Under the pieces are notes generated by a model, which ran no database searches, was not told where the DNA came from, and saw only the letters and a program-made list of their open reading frames with translations. 64,000 nt of DNA from Amia ocellicauda (lineage: Eukaryota; Chordata; Actinopteri; Amiiformes; Amiidae): the NCBI RefSeq assembly GCF_036373705.1, contig NW_027102660.1, positions 558,001 to 622,000 of the forward strand. The letters are read 5' to 3'. The translations under genes and the position numbers were made by a program. Every line of letters begins with the position of its first letter. Position 1 is the first letter of the stretch. This document shows positions 1 through 10,306 of this stretch, piece by piece.

Positions 1-152
1 GTGAGGATTTAGGCCAAAATGATAAAAAAGTGGCAGAGTTTGTCAGGACACTGTGGACCCCCCCTTATAACACAATGACTTACGACCCTAGCCAGCCGTG
101 TATACAGATGGGGTGTTCTTGTGAGGATTTTAAAAGATGTCATGCGTGTTAA
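1..152 (+). CDS. Adenain-like cysteine protease, C-terminal fragment
   Basis: This is the last 50 codons of the protease described at 18135-18692, cut by the window edge. The reading frame starts at base 3 and ends with TAA at 150-152. The visible part lies downstream of the catalytic Cys and ends in a Cys-rich tail, as in the other copies. No lesion is seen in the part present. Confidence 0.85.
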   Translation, partial: EDLGQNDKKVAEFVRTLWTPPYNTMTYDPSQPCIQMGCSCEDFKRCHAC

Positions 153-331
153 GGTGAAAAAATAATGAAAACAGCCTTTGAATCATTAGTTTTGTTTTTA
201 TTCAACACAATTCTTATACAAAGCAGGGGTTATGGTATAAATAAATGTACAACATTTGAAAAATAAAAAATAAAAATAAAAAAATGTTTGTCGAGACATT
301 ATTTACAGGGGAGACAAATAAAAACATGAGA
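153..331. terminator. Convergent polyadenylation zone, copy A
   Basis: This AT-rich gap lies between the plus-strand protease and the minus-strand gene ending at 332. It holds AATAAA-type signals on the plus strand near 240 and TTTATT at 197-202 (AATAAA on the minus strand). Both the late capsid transcripts and the PolB/ATPase transcripts probably end here. The same zone occurs in the other copies. Confidence 0.6.
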
Positions 332-1075
332 TTAATAAGCTTCCCAACGATGGATAGATCCTGAGGATGGTCGCTCAGCACGGTCAGAGTAATGAGATAT
401 CGGAGTCAGATCAGGCTCCACCTCTTTACACAGACGGATTTTTTGTCGCGTTTCCTGGTTAGGAACTGTTGATTGGGGCATGTTCAGACAGGCCATCGCC
501 TGTAGGAAAGCATTCCAGCCTACAGGTCGGCGACTATCGGGTACCTTATTAGTGCTAGTGACACTCTTCAACAAATCAAACATGTGTGAACCTTTGATCA
601 GTTGTCCTTTAAAAACAAATTCACCCTGTTCATTCCAAGCCGTTACCCGCGGTTTCTGAACCATTTTGTGCAGGATATATTCTGCATGTCTTTTGCTTCT
701 GGCCGGCATGTTTCTCAAAACATCCGTTACAACATCTCCCTCTGAACTCTCAACAGGTTCGGTCACCGCAACATCTTTATCAACCGTACCCCCCGCATCA
801 GCCCCAGAACCATTTTCTTGAGAGGCCATGGTTAAAGTTAAAATGTTTTGATCTTTTTCACCCTGTCTAACCAGACGGAGGTAGCGCTGTAACGTGTTGG
901 TATACAACTGGGCTTTGGAATACTGATTTAAATCGGCCCTGGCCTGTATAGCTTTCATTTCAGAGTCCAGGTTGTTTTCGGCCATTTGTCTAATGGGCTC
1001 TGGCCCGACAACATTTTTTCTCAGTTTCTCAAGCTGCTCCTGAGGGATCAAAAACATTTTCTGAGCATATTCCAT
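332..1075 (-). CDS. Conserved Polinton/adintovirus protein of unknown function (247 aa), copy A
   Basis: The protein starts MEYAQKMFLIPQ and has a Gln/Leu-rich N-terminal helix, a low-complexity acidic middle (about residues 80-110) and a C-terminal domain with a WNEQGEFVFKG segment followed by a GWNAFLQAMACLNMP segment. I recall this N- and C-terminal pattern from uncharacterised proteins encoded by Polintons, but no function is known to me. It sits directly downstream of the 111-aa gene (2-base gap), so the two are probably on one transcript with the ATPase. It is open in all four copies although neighbouring genes are broken. A virion or assembly role is only a guess from context. Confidence 0.8.
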   Translation of the reverse strand: MEYAQKMFLIPQEQLEKLRKNVVGPEPIRQMAENNLDSEMKAIQARADLNQYSKAQLYTNTLQRYLRLVRQGEKDQNILTLTMASQENGSGADAGGTVDKDVAVTEPVESSEGDVVTDVLRNMPARSKRHAEYILHKMVQKPRVTAWNEQGEFVFKGQLIKGSHMFDLLKSVTSTNKVPDSRRPVGWNAFLQAMACLNMPQSTVPNQETRQKIRLCKEVEPDLTPISHYSDRAERPSSGSIHRWEAY

Positions 1076-1077
1076 TA

Positions 1078-1413
1078 TTAACCCACTCTGGAAGCTAGAA
1101 GACTGGTTAGGAAAGGCACGGCTATGCTCAACAGCGGTCCTATAAAACCCCCGGTTTGATTAATCTTCTTTCTTTTTCTTTTAATAGAATACTTCTTATT
1201 AGCGATGATCTTGATAACCGCTTTTTGTTTTTTGAGTTTAGAATGTTGAGAAGGGGTTAGGGGTATATTACCGCGTAAGATGTTAAAAGCTATTTCACAC
1301 AGGGTCTCGATCAAATCCGAGGGGGCCCCTGCCAGCACAGCTTTCCTATGGCGCGGGCTCCTCTCAAATAACATTTGCAAAAGTGGCAGATTTCTTTTAA
1401 TCCGAACAGACAT
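1078..1413 (-). CDS. Conserved small basic Polinton protein with hydrophobic C-terminus (111 aa), copy A
   Basis: The N-terminal half contains a segment on RKAVLAGAPSDLIETLCEIAFNIL-type helices and an IPLTPSQHSKLKKQK segment. Then comes a very basic stretch (KKYSIKRKRKKINQ) and a Gly/hydrophobic C-terminus (about residues 88-108) that could insert in a membrane. This layout recurs in Polinton-like elements, usually next to the ATPase, and its role is not known to me. It lies 6 bases after the ATPase stop and 2 bases before the 247-aa gene, as in a compact viral transcription unit. It is uninterrupted in copies A to D. Confidence 0.8.
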   Translation of the reverse strand: MSVRIKRNLPLLQMLFERSPRHRKAVLAGAPSDLIETLCEIAFNILRGNIPLTPSQHSKLKKQKAVIKIIANKKYSIKRKRKKINQTGGFIGPLLSIAVPFLTSLLASRVG

Positions 1414-1419
1414 TCTTAT

Positions 1420-2091
1420 TTATTTCCTTTTCTTTAGCACATACACTGCCGGCCAATCGGGCGGGCACAAACCTGTTCTGAGGCGAAAGTCTTCTGGGGT
1501 TTGTGCTTTTAAGTCCGCAATCAAGTACCCGTAGGGTTTTTTGGTGGCATCCTCAAATGCCTCCAAAGAGAACTTGGTCTGGTTAGGGTACATTTGACGA
1601 GCCAAGACGGTGACCTGTAGTTTATCTCTGGGGTTTTTAAAAATAATTATATCATTGGCATATAAATTAATAGTGCGGCTTTTTTTACCTTGAAAAAATA
1701 GATTTTGAACTAAATAAATAATACTTAAATTCCTATGATGAGTGTACTTTGTGAAAGCTTTTTCCACTTCACTGTTGTCACCGGCCTGCTCCATCAGGTC
1801 ATCAAGGATCACTAGGTTAGTTTGACCGGGCGGGAACAAGTCATCACCACACAACGAGGCGGGGAGACCTTGCACAAATTTCAGATTATTTTTTTTCGAA
1901 GCCAAATCATCGTAGAGAGGTTGCCAGCAAGAGTAACACCACACTATGTTGTCAAGAGCTTGGGACACGGTTGCGTCCACATCTTCTATGATGTTCTTTA
2001 TAAGATAGCTCTGCCCCGAATTGGAGGGACCGGCTATAATACAGGAGAAAGGGTGTTGAAGTCTGTTTTCAAAACCACCGCTAATATCCAT
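1420..2091 (-). CDS. Genome-packaging ATPase (FtsK/HerA type), copy A, Walker A lysine changed
   Basis: The frame is open over 223 codons. Walker A is at residues 21-28 and Walker B (NLVILDD) at residues 92-98, the usual layout of adintovirus/Polinton packaging ATPases that drive DNA into the capsid. In this copy codon 27 reads CAG (plus strand ctg at 2011-2013), so the P-loop has GQS in place of GKS; copies B, C and D keep the lysine. Loss of that lysine normally abolishes ATP hydrolysis, so this copy is open but probably inactive. The start overlaps the 3' end of PolB. Confidence 0.85.
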   Translation of the reverse strand: MDISGGFENRLQHPFSCIIAGPSNSGQSYLIKNIIEDVDATVSQALDNIVWCYSCWQPLYDDLASKKNNLKFVQGLPASLCGDDLFPPGQTNLVILDDLMEQAGDNSEVEKAFTKYTHHRNLSIIYLVQNLFFQGKKSRTINLYANDIIIFKNPRDKLQVTVLARQMYPNQTKFSLEAFEDATKKPYGYLIADLKAQTPEDFRLRTGLCPPDWPAVYVLKKRK

Positions 2092-5000
2092 AAGGCAGAG
2101 TGGTATAATCAGTCTTCAACACTCTTTTATTGTACACCACTCTGAACCGTTTGTTTAGTGATCTATTTTCCAACGTGTACCCCTTTTTATTGCGATAGAT
2201 CTGATTTCCGGCTGTAATAATCTCACGAGGAGGCGCGTCTTTCTCGTTACATAACTTTCTACCAGGGTCGTCAGAGACTTGATGTTAATGAGCTTGTTGT
2301 TACAATGGTTCAGAGTGAAACCCTTAACTTTCATACAGGTCTTACCCGCAGCCGTTCTGTATGCGTAAGTCTTAGGACCCCCTGAAACAAACTCCACTAT
2401 GTGGTCCTGAGGATCTAGTTCGCTCGTTAACTCCCCAAGGTAGTCCCCGAGGGGAGGGACCCAATCCCCTGGCCTGGTGACAAAGATTACAGAGTCAGTA
2501 TCATGATAGAGCGTGCGTTCCTGCAACTGATCCATTAAGTTGTACAGTTCAAGCCGGGCGTAAGCCGTGGTAAAAACCGCTATGAAAACATTAACGTTCC
2601 CCTGTTTGGTGGGGAAATCTTTAGGGGCCCTCCACTGGACCTGTGCCACGTGGTCATTTAAGAATTGAAAGTGTGATACTGCATGTTGTTTGGAAAACAT
2701 AAATTCTATGAACAGTTCAGGGGTTTTAATCAAGGTTGTGTTTAGACGGTAATTTCTTTCCCCAAACTTACCCCACAGACTGTTTAAAATCAGTTTGGAC
2801 ATTTGTCTCTTGGCGGGGTTTACAGTTATGTTCCCCGGCTCTAGACGGATCCCTTCCTTTTCAAAATATTGCTGAACGTATCGCTCTTTGGCCGCGGAGT
2901 CAACACACCATGAGGGATAGCCCGATGCCTCCTGTTTCCCTTTCAGATGGGTCATAATGTAATCAGCAAAAAGAGTATCAGTTTTTTCAGAAAAATGCCA
3001 AACCTCATACACCTTACCGACTCTGTAACCTTTCTCCACCGCCTTGTCAAGCTCAATGCTACACCAGACACCCGTCAGCGCTCTCTCTTCATCACTGTGC
3101 AGACAAGAGGTAGTTTGATTTTCAGTTTCCACACACGTTCTACAAAGTGGGAACATCAATTTTCCCGAACACCTGTAAGGCAACACGGGTAAGAACAGCT
3201 CGCGAGGAGGGTACATGGTGACTTTGATCAAACGAAAGTAATGTCCGATTTCGAGAAAGTCACGATAAACAATGGTTGGACGCCCCACCGGGTACATTTT
3301 GGTCTTGTTGACATAAGGGTACAGACTGGTGAAATCATAGTAATCTACTCTCTCACCCTCCTTTACCTCATAATGTAAACAGAGGGCATTGGTACAACCC
3401 CCAAATAACGCATCCCGGGGCTCTAGACATTCAGGAAAGTCCAAGGTTTCCATAAACCGTTATACCCCCGCATCCTGTTGCTTCAGGGTCGTCCACTCGT
3501 GTTCCCAAATCACCAGCATGTTCAAACCATAGGTGTTTTTTAAAGTTTCAATTCGTTTCTGGAAATCATAGTACATATCACCGCAGAGTTTTAGTGTTAC
3601 GGGGTTAAAGGTGTTTGGGTCGAAGCACTGAGGACAGCCATGGTAAATACAACCGGCAAACTCATAAGCGGTACGCCGCCCGGACACGTCGCTAAAACCG
3701 TCTAAGTAGTAAGGCCCCATTTTTACTTCCCCTTGATTTAAAGCATGTCTGATGAAGATGTTATCCCGGGCACTCAGGTATTCCACCCACTGTATGGAGA
3801 CAGTCGAAAAGTTCTTTTGTCTAGCACGATAGTTGTCAGAAGTGGTGACCGCTATAGTGTTTTTCTGCAAGAAATTGGACCGATACATTTTCATGCAGAG
3901 AGACGCTATGGTCACACTTTGCAAAGGGTTGAGACCCGATGTGTTGATAACCTCGGCGCAGAAACGCACACAGGCTTCTTTAAGGATCACCACATCATTT
4001 TTACAATAAGCGGCCATCTCTTCTCGGAAATCAAAAACACCTCCCTTAACCGTATTGTACCATTTAAAGAATTCCTCCCTCTCATGAGACATCATAGTAT
4101 CAACCCCATAATAAGAGGCGGGCGGGTAGGACCCTTGATAATTTTGAGTGTCCTTAGTATTAAAAAAATGGCAGAACCAACCTTTCTTCTGAGCCTCAAA
4201 ACCCAGAGCCTTAGGCAAAGCGCTCAATTTCATGGGGAGGAAATTTAACAAGTCTATGTAACGTTAGTTGAAAGCTTCGTCGGTGAAACACATGATCTTG
4301 CTACCCTGAGCTATTATTTTTGGGGTCACCCCATTTTCCACCAGATACTTCATCAAAATGTAAGAATCATAACCCTTAGCATTGTGGGCAATAAATGTGT
4401 AATTGAGGTATTTTGGACCTCGATACCGCGTAAAGAAATCCCTGACACAACTCTCACCGCTAGCTGACCACTCACGATCCAACATGTCAATACAGTGTAT
4501 ATAATTAGCAACGTGGACCCCGTTTTCTTGCCGGCATTCAAAATCAAAAAAGACATACCAGTTGTGCGGCGGCTCCTTTTTAACCGGCTGAATAAAGCAC
4601 TGGTGTTCGGACCCCGGGGTTAAATCAGCATTACAGATCCTGCATCTCGGCTCCAGACATTTGTGTGGTTTAACCTCATGAAAACGGTACTGGAGGCAAC
4701 ACTGCGGGCAACATTTAGTTTGATCACAATAACTCCATTTTTTAACCCCTCTCAGCAGCGGCCCTCTGTACCTTATGTTCGGAAAAACAGAACGCTGAGA
4801 GACAAATCCTTAAGCAATCTTTACATCGGATGGTAGGGGCCAAACCCTTACGACATTGCGGATTGAAACAGACATTACAGTAACCGTCACATCGGTGCTT
4901 AAGCTTATCATTGAAGGCCTTATAACACCAATGACAAACATACGAACAACCCAAAAAAGCCGTCAAACTCTTTATTCCAAAGTAATGACTATCACTTAGG

Positions 5001-6213
5001 AAGAGAAACAGTGTCTGTGTATGGGTTTCAGGATGTGTCTGAAATTTCACAAATACTTCCTTTACCTCACAACGGTACCACACAACAATTTTTAAAGACA
5101 ACAACTCCTCAAACTTGGTGATGTCTGAAAAGGCAACCATCTGTTGAGAGTTTAAGCCGGCCCTCTGATGAAGCATTAAAGCCTCTTGCAGAGCTTGGGG
5201 TTCAGGCATGTCGGGGGTGAGTAGTTTTATTAAACTGTAAGCAAAACAGAGCTTATTGTCCCCACTGGATCTCACCACTAATTGCCTGAGCTTGGTCCTA
5301 ATTATGTCGTTCTTCAAGCATTTCGACAGTCTTCTAAGCGCCCCACCCTCAGGGTTACGAACCACATTCATTACCAGAGACAGACTTTCATCAGCTAAGA
5401 TGGCTGCGTTACTTTGCAATAACGCTTCGATTTTAGCCAGACATCTAAATTATCTCCACTCAGCATTACAGATAGGTTGCTAAACAAATCATCCCCTCTG
5501 AGTTCTAACTGTACAACATCTCGAGGTCTGACCCTTTCAGCAACCTGTTCAAGCATTTTCTGCAAGGCCTCGTGTATGTTGACAAATATTTCTGCATAAT
5601 TGTCACAATTTAAAAGTTCTGCAAAATTAAAACGCTGAATCATTTCAAAATTGTTATAGGCCGGTCTATCTATAATCACGGGATCACTGGTACTTTTGGA
5701 CACATCATCATTTTGAACAAAGCCTTCACCCCCTACATTCTCACAGAGCATGTCCTCCACAGCCTTATCAGTCTCAGAACCCTCCACATTCCGAACACCC
5801 CCACTGCTGACATCTACAAAACCCCCTTTTTGAGGAGGCTCATTTAAAGCCTGTAAAAGTCCTTCAAAGATATCCAACCGGTTAATGTCAAGACCCTCCT
5901 CTATAGTGATGGCTGCTTCTGCCGCCATCCTGTGTTCTAATTGTCTCAAATCATTTATAATAGGGGCAGAATTTGGTCGGGGTAGCTCCTCCAAAGCCTC
6001 CACCATTTCAAACAAATCGGGGTGAACTAGGGGGTGAACCTCTATAAGCGCTACCGGTGGGAGGTGGTTATTTAGATCATTGACCATCTGTAACAGGTCG
6101 GGGTTCACCGGTAAGTCTGTTAATTCACATTCTATCGGTGGTAATTGGGGGTTATTTAAATCATTTATCATTTGTAATAGTTCCAGGTTCATTGGGACAT
6201 CAGAGGAGTTCAC
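2081..6213 (-). pseudogene. Protein-primed DNA polymerase B, broken, copy A
   Basis: This is family B polymerase of the adintovirus/Polinton type, which replicates linear DNA from a protein primer. Motifs in order are: exonuclease I (FFDFECRQ) near 4528-4551, an exonuclease II-like IAHNAKGYDS near 4360-4390, exonuclease III (YCKNDVVIL) near 3980-4013, motif A (DFTSLYPYV) near 3319-3346, motif B (NSLWGKFGE) near 2758-2790 and motif C (YHDTDS) near 2490-2510. The N-terminal third has many Cys/His pairs. Breaks are a frameshift near 5443 (all copies), a one-base shift near 4748-4752 (also B and D), TAA at 4264-4266 (all copies), a private TAA at 3460-3462 and a private frameshift near 2245. The reading frame would end at 2081, overlapping the ATPase start. 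Confidence 0.88.
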
Positions 6214-6375
6214 AACAGGGCCGGGGATGTTCTCTCGGGAAGGTCTTTTTGGGGCCCTAGCTTGTTCATAATCCTTTAGTTTGTGAGTTCTTTTACCAAG
6301 TCAGGACATTTTTTAATTTATTTTTTATTTTTCCAACAACCCACAATAGTAAGGCGTTTTGTGTCTATTAAAACA
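6214..6375 (-). terminator. Probable polyadenylation site of the spliced minus-strand gene
   Basis: This AT-rich gap lies between the Ser/Pro-rich final exon (ends 6376) and the PolB start (6213). TTTATT occurs at 6317-6322 and 6324-6329, which read AATAAA on the minus strand. The same pair is present in B (near 24858), C (near 40838) and D (near 57216). Confidence 0.5.
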
Positions 6376-8523
6376 TTAAATACGGTACAATTCGTTAGTA
6401 AGGGTATTAACAAGGATGTTTTGGCTCTCTATCACCAGGTTTTGCCCCACTAACACAAGTCTTTGATTTTGTAACAAAGTATGTAGCAACTCATGCCGAC
6501 CTTCAGGATGTAGCTCCGGGGGCTGGTGGCCTGGCTCAGCTTCAAAGGATGGTCGCTCCGGTAAATCTCGGTCGAAGGAGGCAGGGAGCGAGCGTATACT
6601 CATGGACGGAGACCAAGAAGGCCTTTGCGGTGACACCCTGGCCAAGCGCGGGGTACTGTTCCGCGTTTCTGTAGCCAAGAAACGGGTCTGGGGGGACGAT
6701 GTTGAAACCAGGCCGTCGTTGGGTGGTGTGTCAGCCCTGACTGACGGCGACCCCTGAGGTTGTTGGATGCCTGTATTTGTTCCGCCCGACAATGCGGCGG
6801 GCTGAATCTGGGGTGTTGAATTACTCCCAGAAGGCTGTGGCCTGAGTAGATGTTGGGGGGTCTCCAAGACCACCGTGGGGGATCCTCTCGGTGATCTCAC
6901 CGGGGAAGATGTTTGATCCCACTTAGACGGGGTAATTGTCCTCAATAGCTCATTCACAGAATGACTATCCCAAGAGTCTTGGGAAGAATAAAAATATACA
7001 TTACATTTACATCTTTAAACGGTGACAGAAATCAAACTTAAAACAACATGTCCAGGACATTCAAAACCTTTAGCTTTTTTAGACCTTTGAAAATAGCCTT
7101 AGACATTCACTACAACGCCTTATTATTTACAGACAATATATTTATTAGGACTTGATAATAAATGTAAAACAGAGAAGCCGCTGTAAATAAACTGTTTCTT
7201 AAATGTTTCTTTAAAAACTGTAATATTGTTAATAAAACACACACACACACAACAACATTTCATTTTTAATCGAACCTTCCAAGTGTAAACGCTTCCTGAT
7301 CCCGGGACTTCCTGTTTCACAAACGTTTTCACGATCTGTTTAAATATTAAATACAATGAACACCTTCAAGCCTTTTCCTACAACCACTTTAAAACAGAAG
7401 TATAATAGCGGGATATAAGCCAAACAACTTACTAAACCCTTTCGGACGGCTTTACTTCCTAACCAGACGGTACAGCAATCGGTCATTTCTAAACACGTTC
7501 CCCAGAAACAAGCCTAGACCTGTCCGGACTTCTAAAGATCTTTCCCAGAACCCCCCGCCCTACAGGAAACGGTCACCCATCGCTTAAATATTAGCCCTCA
7601 ACGGGCAAAAAAGCCCTTTTAAAAACATTAAAGTTTGAAAGATCTTACTTACCTCCACAGAATAATCGTTTCTTATGTTTTTCGGCTGGTTTAGCTTTTT
7701 GCACCGCTGTGAAGGTAAGAGACATGTTTAACCTTTAACCACACCGCTTTATAAAAAGCTTTAACCTCTTACAGGCTGCAGATATATACTCACAGCTATC
7801 AGATACCGGGGCTGACGGCCTTTCAGATTCTTGAAAGGTTACGGTTCTCGAAGGTAAAACGAAACAAGCCCTCGATGTGGAAGGCCTTTCGTTGTCTCGA
7901 ACCACGTTTCTTAATACTGTTAGACAGGATAATTTTTTTAAATTAACAAAACTGGACTCAAACATCTTACAGAAACGTTATACAAACAAACAGGGGTTTA
8001 GTTCTTACCCGGTCGGCAGACAGCCTGTCTAGGGACAACCACTTCTCTTGGTCGATCCTCGGAGACATTAATCACAGGCCTTTCGATAGTTTCTGTGTAA
8101 TTAAAGAGACCGGCATTAATATATATTAAAACGTTTTCATAACTCTAATGAGCCGCTTCAAAACCACACACACCCATGCATAAGAACCCATGAGCGCAAA
8201 CACAAAAATCTTACCGTCGTTGTTCCAGATGATCTCCTCAGCGTTGGGAATTAACTCCTGTTGACTGGCTGAAAAATAATTTTACAGAACTTAAAACAGA
8301 TGTTATAGCCTTATTTACAATACATGCACACAACACGCTCTGAGTCAATGAAAATAATCTGAAGACTTGCCTAAAAACTCGTTTAAATCGAATCGCTGAT
8401 GTTGTTTCCGGACATTGTTGATCTTTAGTCTTAAATCGAAAGGTCAGTGTGAGTCTGTCGAGCTGAAGACCAGACCTTCATACTTATACTGATGGCCACA
8501 TGCCGGATCTGCTTGTAAGGCAT
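6376..8523 (-). CDS. Candidate six-exon minus-strand gene ending in a Ser/Pro-rich exon, copy A
   Basis: The last exon (6376-6977) encodes a Ser/Pro/Thr-rich protein with a helical C-terminus. It stays open upstream of its first Met as far as a pyrimidine tract ending in AAG at 6978. Further upstream I find exons at 7653-7706 (54 nt), 7794-7916 (123 nt), 8009-8092 (84 nt) and 8215-8268 (54 nt). Each has an AG acceptor and a GTAAG or GTGAG donor, each is a multiple of three, and each is open only in the phase that links to its neighbours; all junctions are phase 1. A weaker first exon is 8484-8523, with ATG at 8521-8523 on the minus strand. Total length would be 318 codons. The upstream exons repeat an ERP tripeptide. 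The function is unknown and the exon chain is inferred from the sequence alone. Confidence 0.6.
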
Positions 8524-8985
8524 TGTTCTGGTCTGGCCTTTGTGCCACCCTGTTACCAATTAACATATCAAAACCAACCAATAAAATGACACTGCATCAA
8601 ATTTCAAATAGAAACCAAGATGGAGACGATCTCTCTCCTCTCTACTCTAAACTTTTATTAGAACCTTTTGGTCTCTCAAAAAAACATTTTTAAGCATCAA
8701 GACCTATAGTCAACAACCACTAAGAATATTTCAGGCCTTTATAAGCGCTAAAAAACAACCTGAGCCTAGAAAATAACTATAAAGATCAAAAATAACTAGC
8801 GCTTTTACAGTGATTTTTTTATTTATTTTTTATAGCGATGCTTTGTTTGGTATTAAACAAGTCACAAACTACTCAGAACAGCGTTTATCCCCGCAAAAGA
8901 GATATTTGGGTTTATTTTACAAAGCTTATAAATTATATAGGTTAAAAGTATTCTGAATGTTTTGATATCACACGCCATACCTACT
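8524..8985. promoter_or_regulatory. Non-coding right end and probable minus-strand promoter, copy A
   Basis: No convincing gene is seen here. A TATATAA-like element read on the minus strand lies near 8929-8940 and could drive the spliced gene and PolB leftward. AAGCGCTA near 8746 and TAGCGCTT near 8798 form an 8-base inverted pair. The end CCTACT (8980-8985) mirrors AGTAGG at the left end of the next copy. Equivalent stretches are 27066-27527, 43043-43504 and 59423-59884; copy B has ACCAACT at its tip and a longer poly-T run near 27357. Confidence 0.5.
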
Positions 8986-9058
8986 GTTGTCTTCTACACC
9001 TTACGGTAGCAACAAATCTAACTACTGCTTTACTTTAACAATAATAATGACGGCGACC

Positions 9059-9072
9059 ACGATGACAACAAG

Positions 9073-9103
<31 letters not shown>

Positions 9104-9126
9104 TCATCATCATCATCATCATCAGA
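9059..9126. repeat. Trinucleotide microsatellite in S1 block 1
   Basis: Runs of ACA/CAA followed by CAT/TCA triplets. The same compound microsatellite is found near 9720-9770, 10648-10738, 11610-11671, 27600-27666, 43570-43631, 44227-44297 and 59950-60020, and its length differs at every site. The short Thr/Ser-rich ORFs across it are not taken as genes. Confidence 0.85.
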
Positions 9127-9288
9127 TTTTAATTAAAAGTGGCTACACCAGCGTTTACAATTTCAACCTGTCGACGGACGGACGCTCTGAGTGCATCGAT
9201 TACGGGCACTCCAATGAAGAAAAGACACCCACCGCCTCCGGGGAACCACGAGGGCAAGCATGACGAAAAGGGCCAGCCCACAGTAGGC

Positions 9289-9361
9289 TGTTTCCGCCCG
9301 GTTTCGAACCGGGGACCTTTCGCGCGTTAGGCGAACGTGATAACCGCTACACTACGGAAAC
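9289..9361 (-). tRNA. tRNA-Val (AAC)
   Basis: The gene is 73 nt. The 7-bp acceptor pairs GTTTCCG with CGGAAAC, followed by discriminator A. The anticodon stem TTCGC/GCGAA closes the loop CTAACGC (anticodon AAC). The T arm has GGTTCGAAACC, a perfect B box. A run of four T on the transcribed strand (plus strand AAAA at 9266-9269) lies about 20 bases past the 3' end as a Pol III stop. Base 37 is G where the common vertebrate form has A. Confidence 0.92.
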
Positions 9362-10233
9362 TGACACCGCTGCCTCTTGCTTCAAATGGTTACCGTTAAA
9401 GCCTGCTGGTAAAACGGGCTCAGGTGTTTCAGGTCGGCTAGGCTGTGAGATGTCGTCTGAAGTGCGGCGAAAGGATGCCATTTTCACTGACCTGTTTGGC
9501 ATTGCTAAAGGGCACATCAGGACACTTCGGAAACTCTTTTAAAGGCAGGACGCCCTGCGCTCTGACAGTGCCTGCACTTAGCCCAACAAGGTGATGCTGA
9601 ATGGCTTGTTCAAACGTCTGGTGGTCTTCCTTCACCACCAGACTATCAGAGCTATTTTGCCTTCTACACCTTACGGTAGCAACAAATCTAACTACTGCTT
9701 TACTTTAACATTAATAATGACGGCGACTACGACGACAACAAGAATAACAACAACAACATCATCATCATCAGATTTTAATTAAAAGTGGCTACACCAGCGT
9801 TTACAATTTCAACCTGTCGACGGACGGACGCTCTGAGTGCACCGATTTCGGGACACTTCGGAAACTCTTTCAAAGGCAGGACGACCTGCGCTCTGACAGT
9901 GCCTGCGTTTAGCCCAACAAGGTGATGCTGAATGGCTTGTTCAAACGGCTGGTGGTCTTCCGTCACCACCAGACTATCAGAGCTATACTGCGCCTTCAAC
10001 TAGATAAGAGTAACAGCAATGTCGCCGATCCTGCTACGGTCGTATTGTAACAGCAACAACATGTATCGATTTTAAAAGTGTCAGTTCCAGTGCCTCACAA
10101 AGCTACCCTTCTGCGATCGTTTGTTCTCAAGGTCAGGATTTCTTGCCACTCCGAGGAAGAGAAAACGACGGCCGGCCTTGGAGCAGAGAGATGGCGACGG
10201 GTAACACGGCACTGGCACGCGTGCACCGCGGGT

Positions 10234-10306
10234 TGTTTCCGCCCGGTTTCGAACCAGGGACCTTTCGCGTGTGAGGCGCACGTGATAGCCACTACACTAC
10301 GGAAAC
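10234..10306 (-). tRNA. tRNA-Val (CAC), slightly diverged
   Basis: This 73-nt cloverleaf has the loop CTCACAC, giving anticodon CAC. The acceptor stem is intact. One anticodon-stem pair is mismatched (TGCGC against GCGAA) and the T stem has one wobble. It sits in a repeat unit clearly diverged from the AAC units. Activity is uncertain. Confidence 0.8.

Larger units (their letters stand above)
1..8985. mobile_element. Adintovirus/Polinton copy A (right part only)
   Basis: The window opens inside the protease gene of this copy, so its left half lies outside. It carries the protease tail, the two conserved minus-strand genes, packaging ATPase, PolB, the candidate spliced gene and the non-coding right end. 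The first 150 bases match 18541, 34522 and 50899, giving unit spacings of 18540, 15981 and 16377; the differences come mostly from spacer length. The right terminus is placed at CCTACT (8980-8985), just before the sequence rejoins the tRNA-Val repeat at 8991. Confidence 0.9.

Noticed and set aside
3745-4248. 167-codon plus-strand ORF, repeated in B, C and D
   Set aside because: It lies antisense to the exonuclease part of PolB, whose motifs are on the minus strand. Its conservation follows from copy identity.
7123-7356. 77-codon minus-strand ORF in the right-end region
   Set aside because: It crosses a CA repeat, has no splice-site or phase agreement with the candidate exons, and is AT-driven.
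7431-7440. Additional minus-strand donor (GTAAGT at 7432) as a further exon
   Set aside because: No upstream acceptor gave an open exon in the phase shared by the other exons.
9591-9782. Thr/Ser-rich plus-strand ORFs in the spacers
   Set aside because: They are translations of CAA/TCA microsatellites and tRNA flanks.
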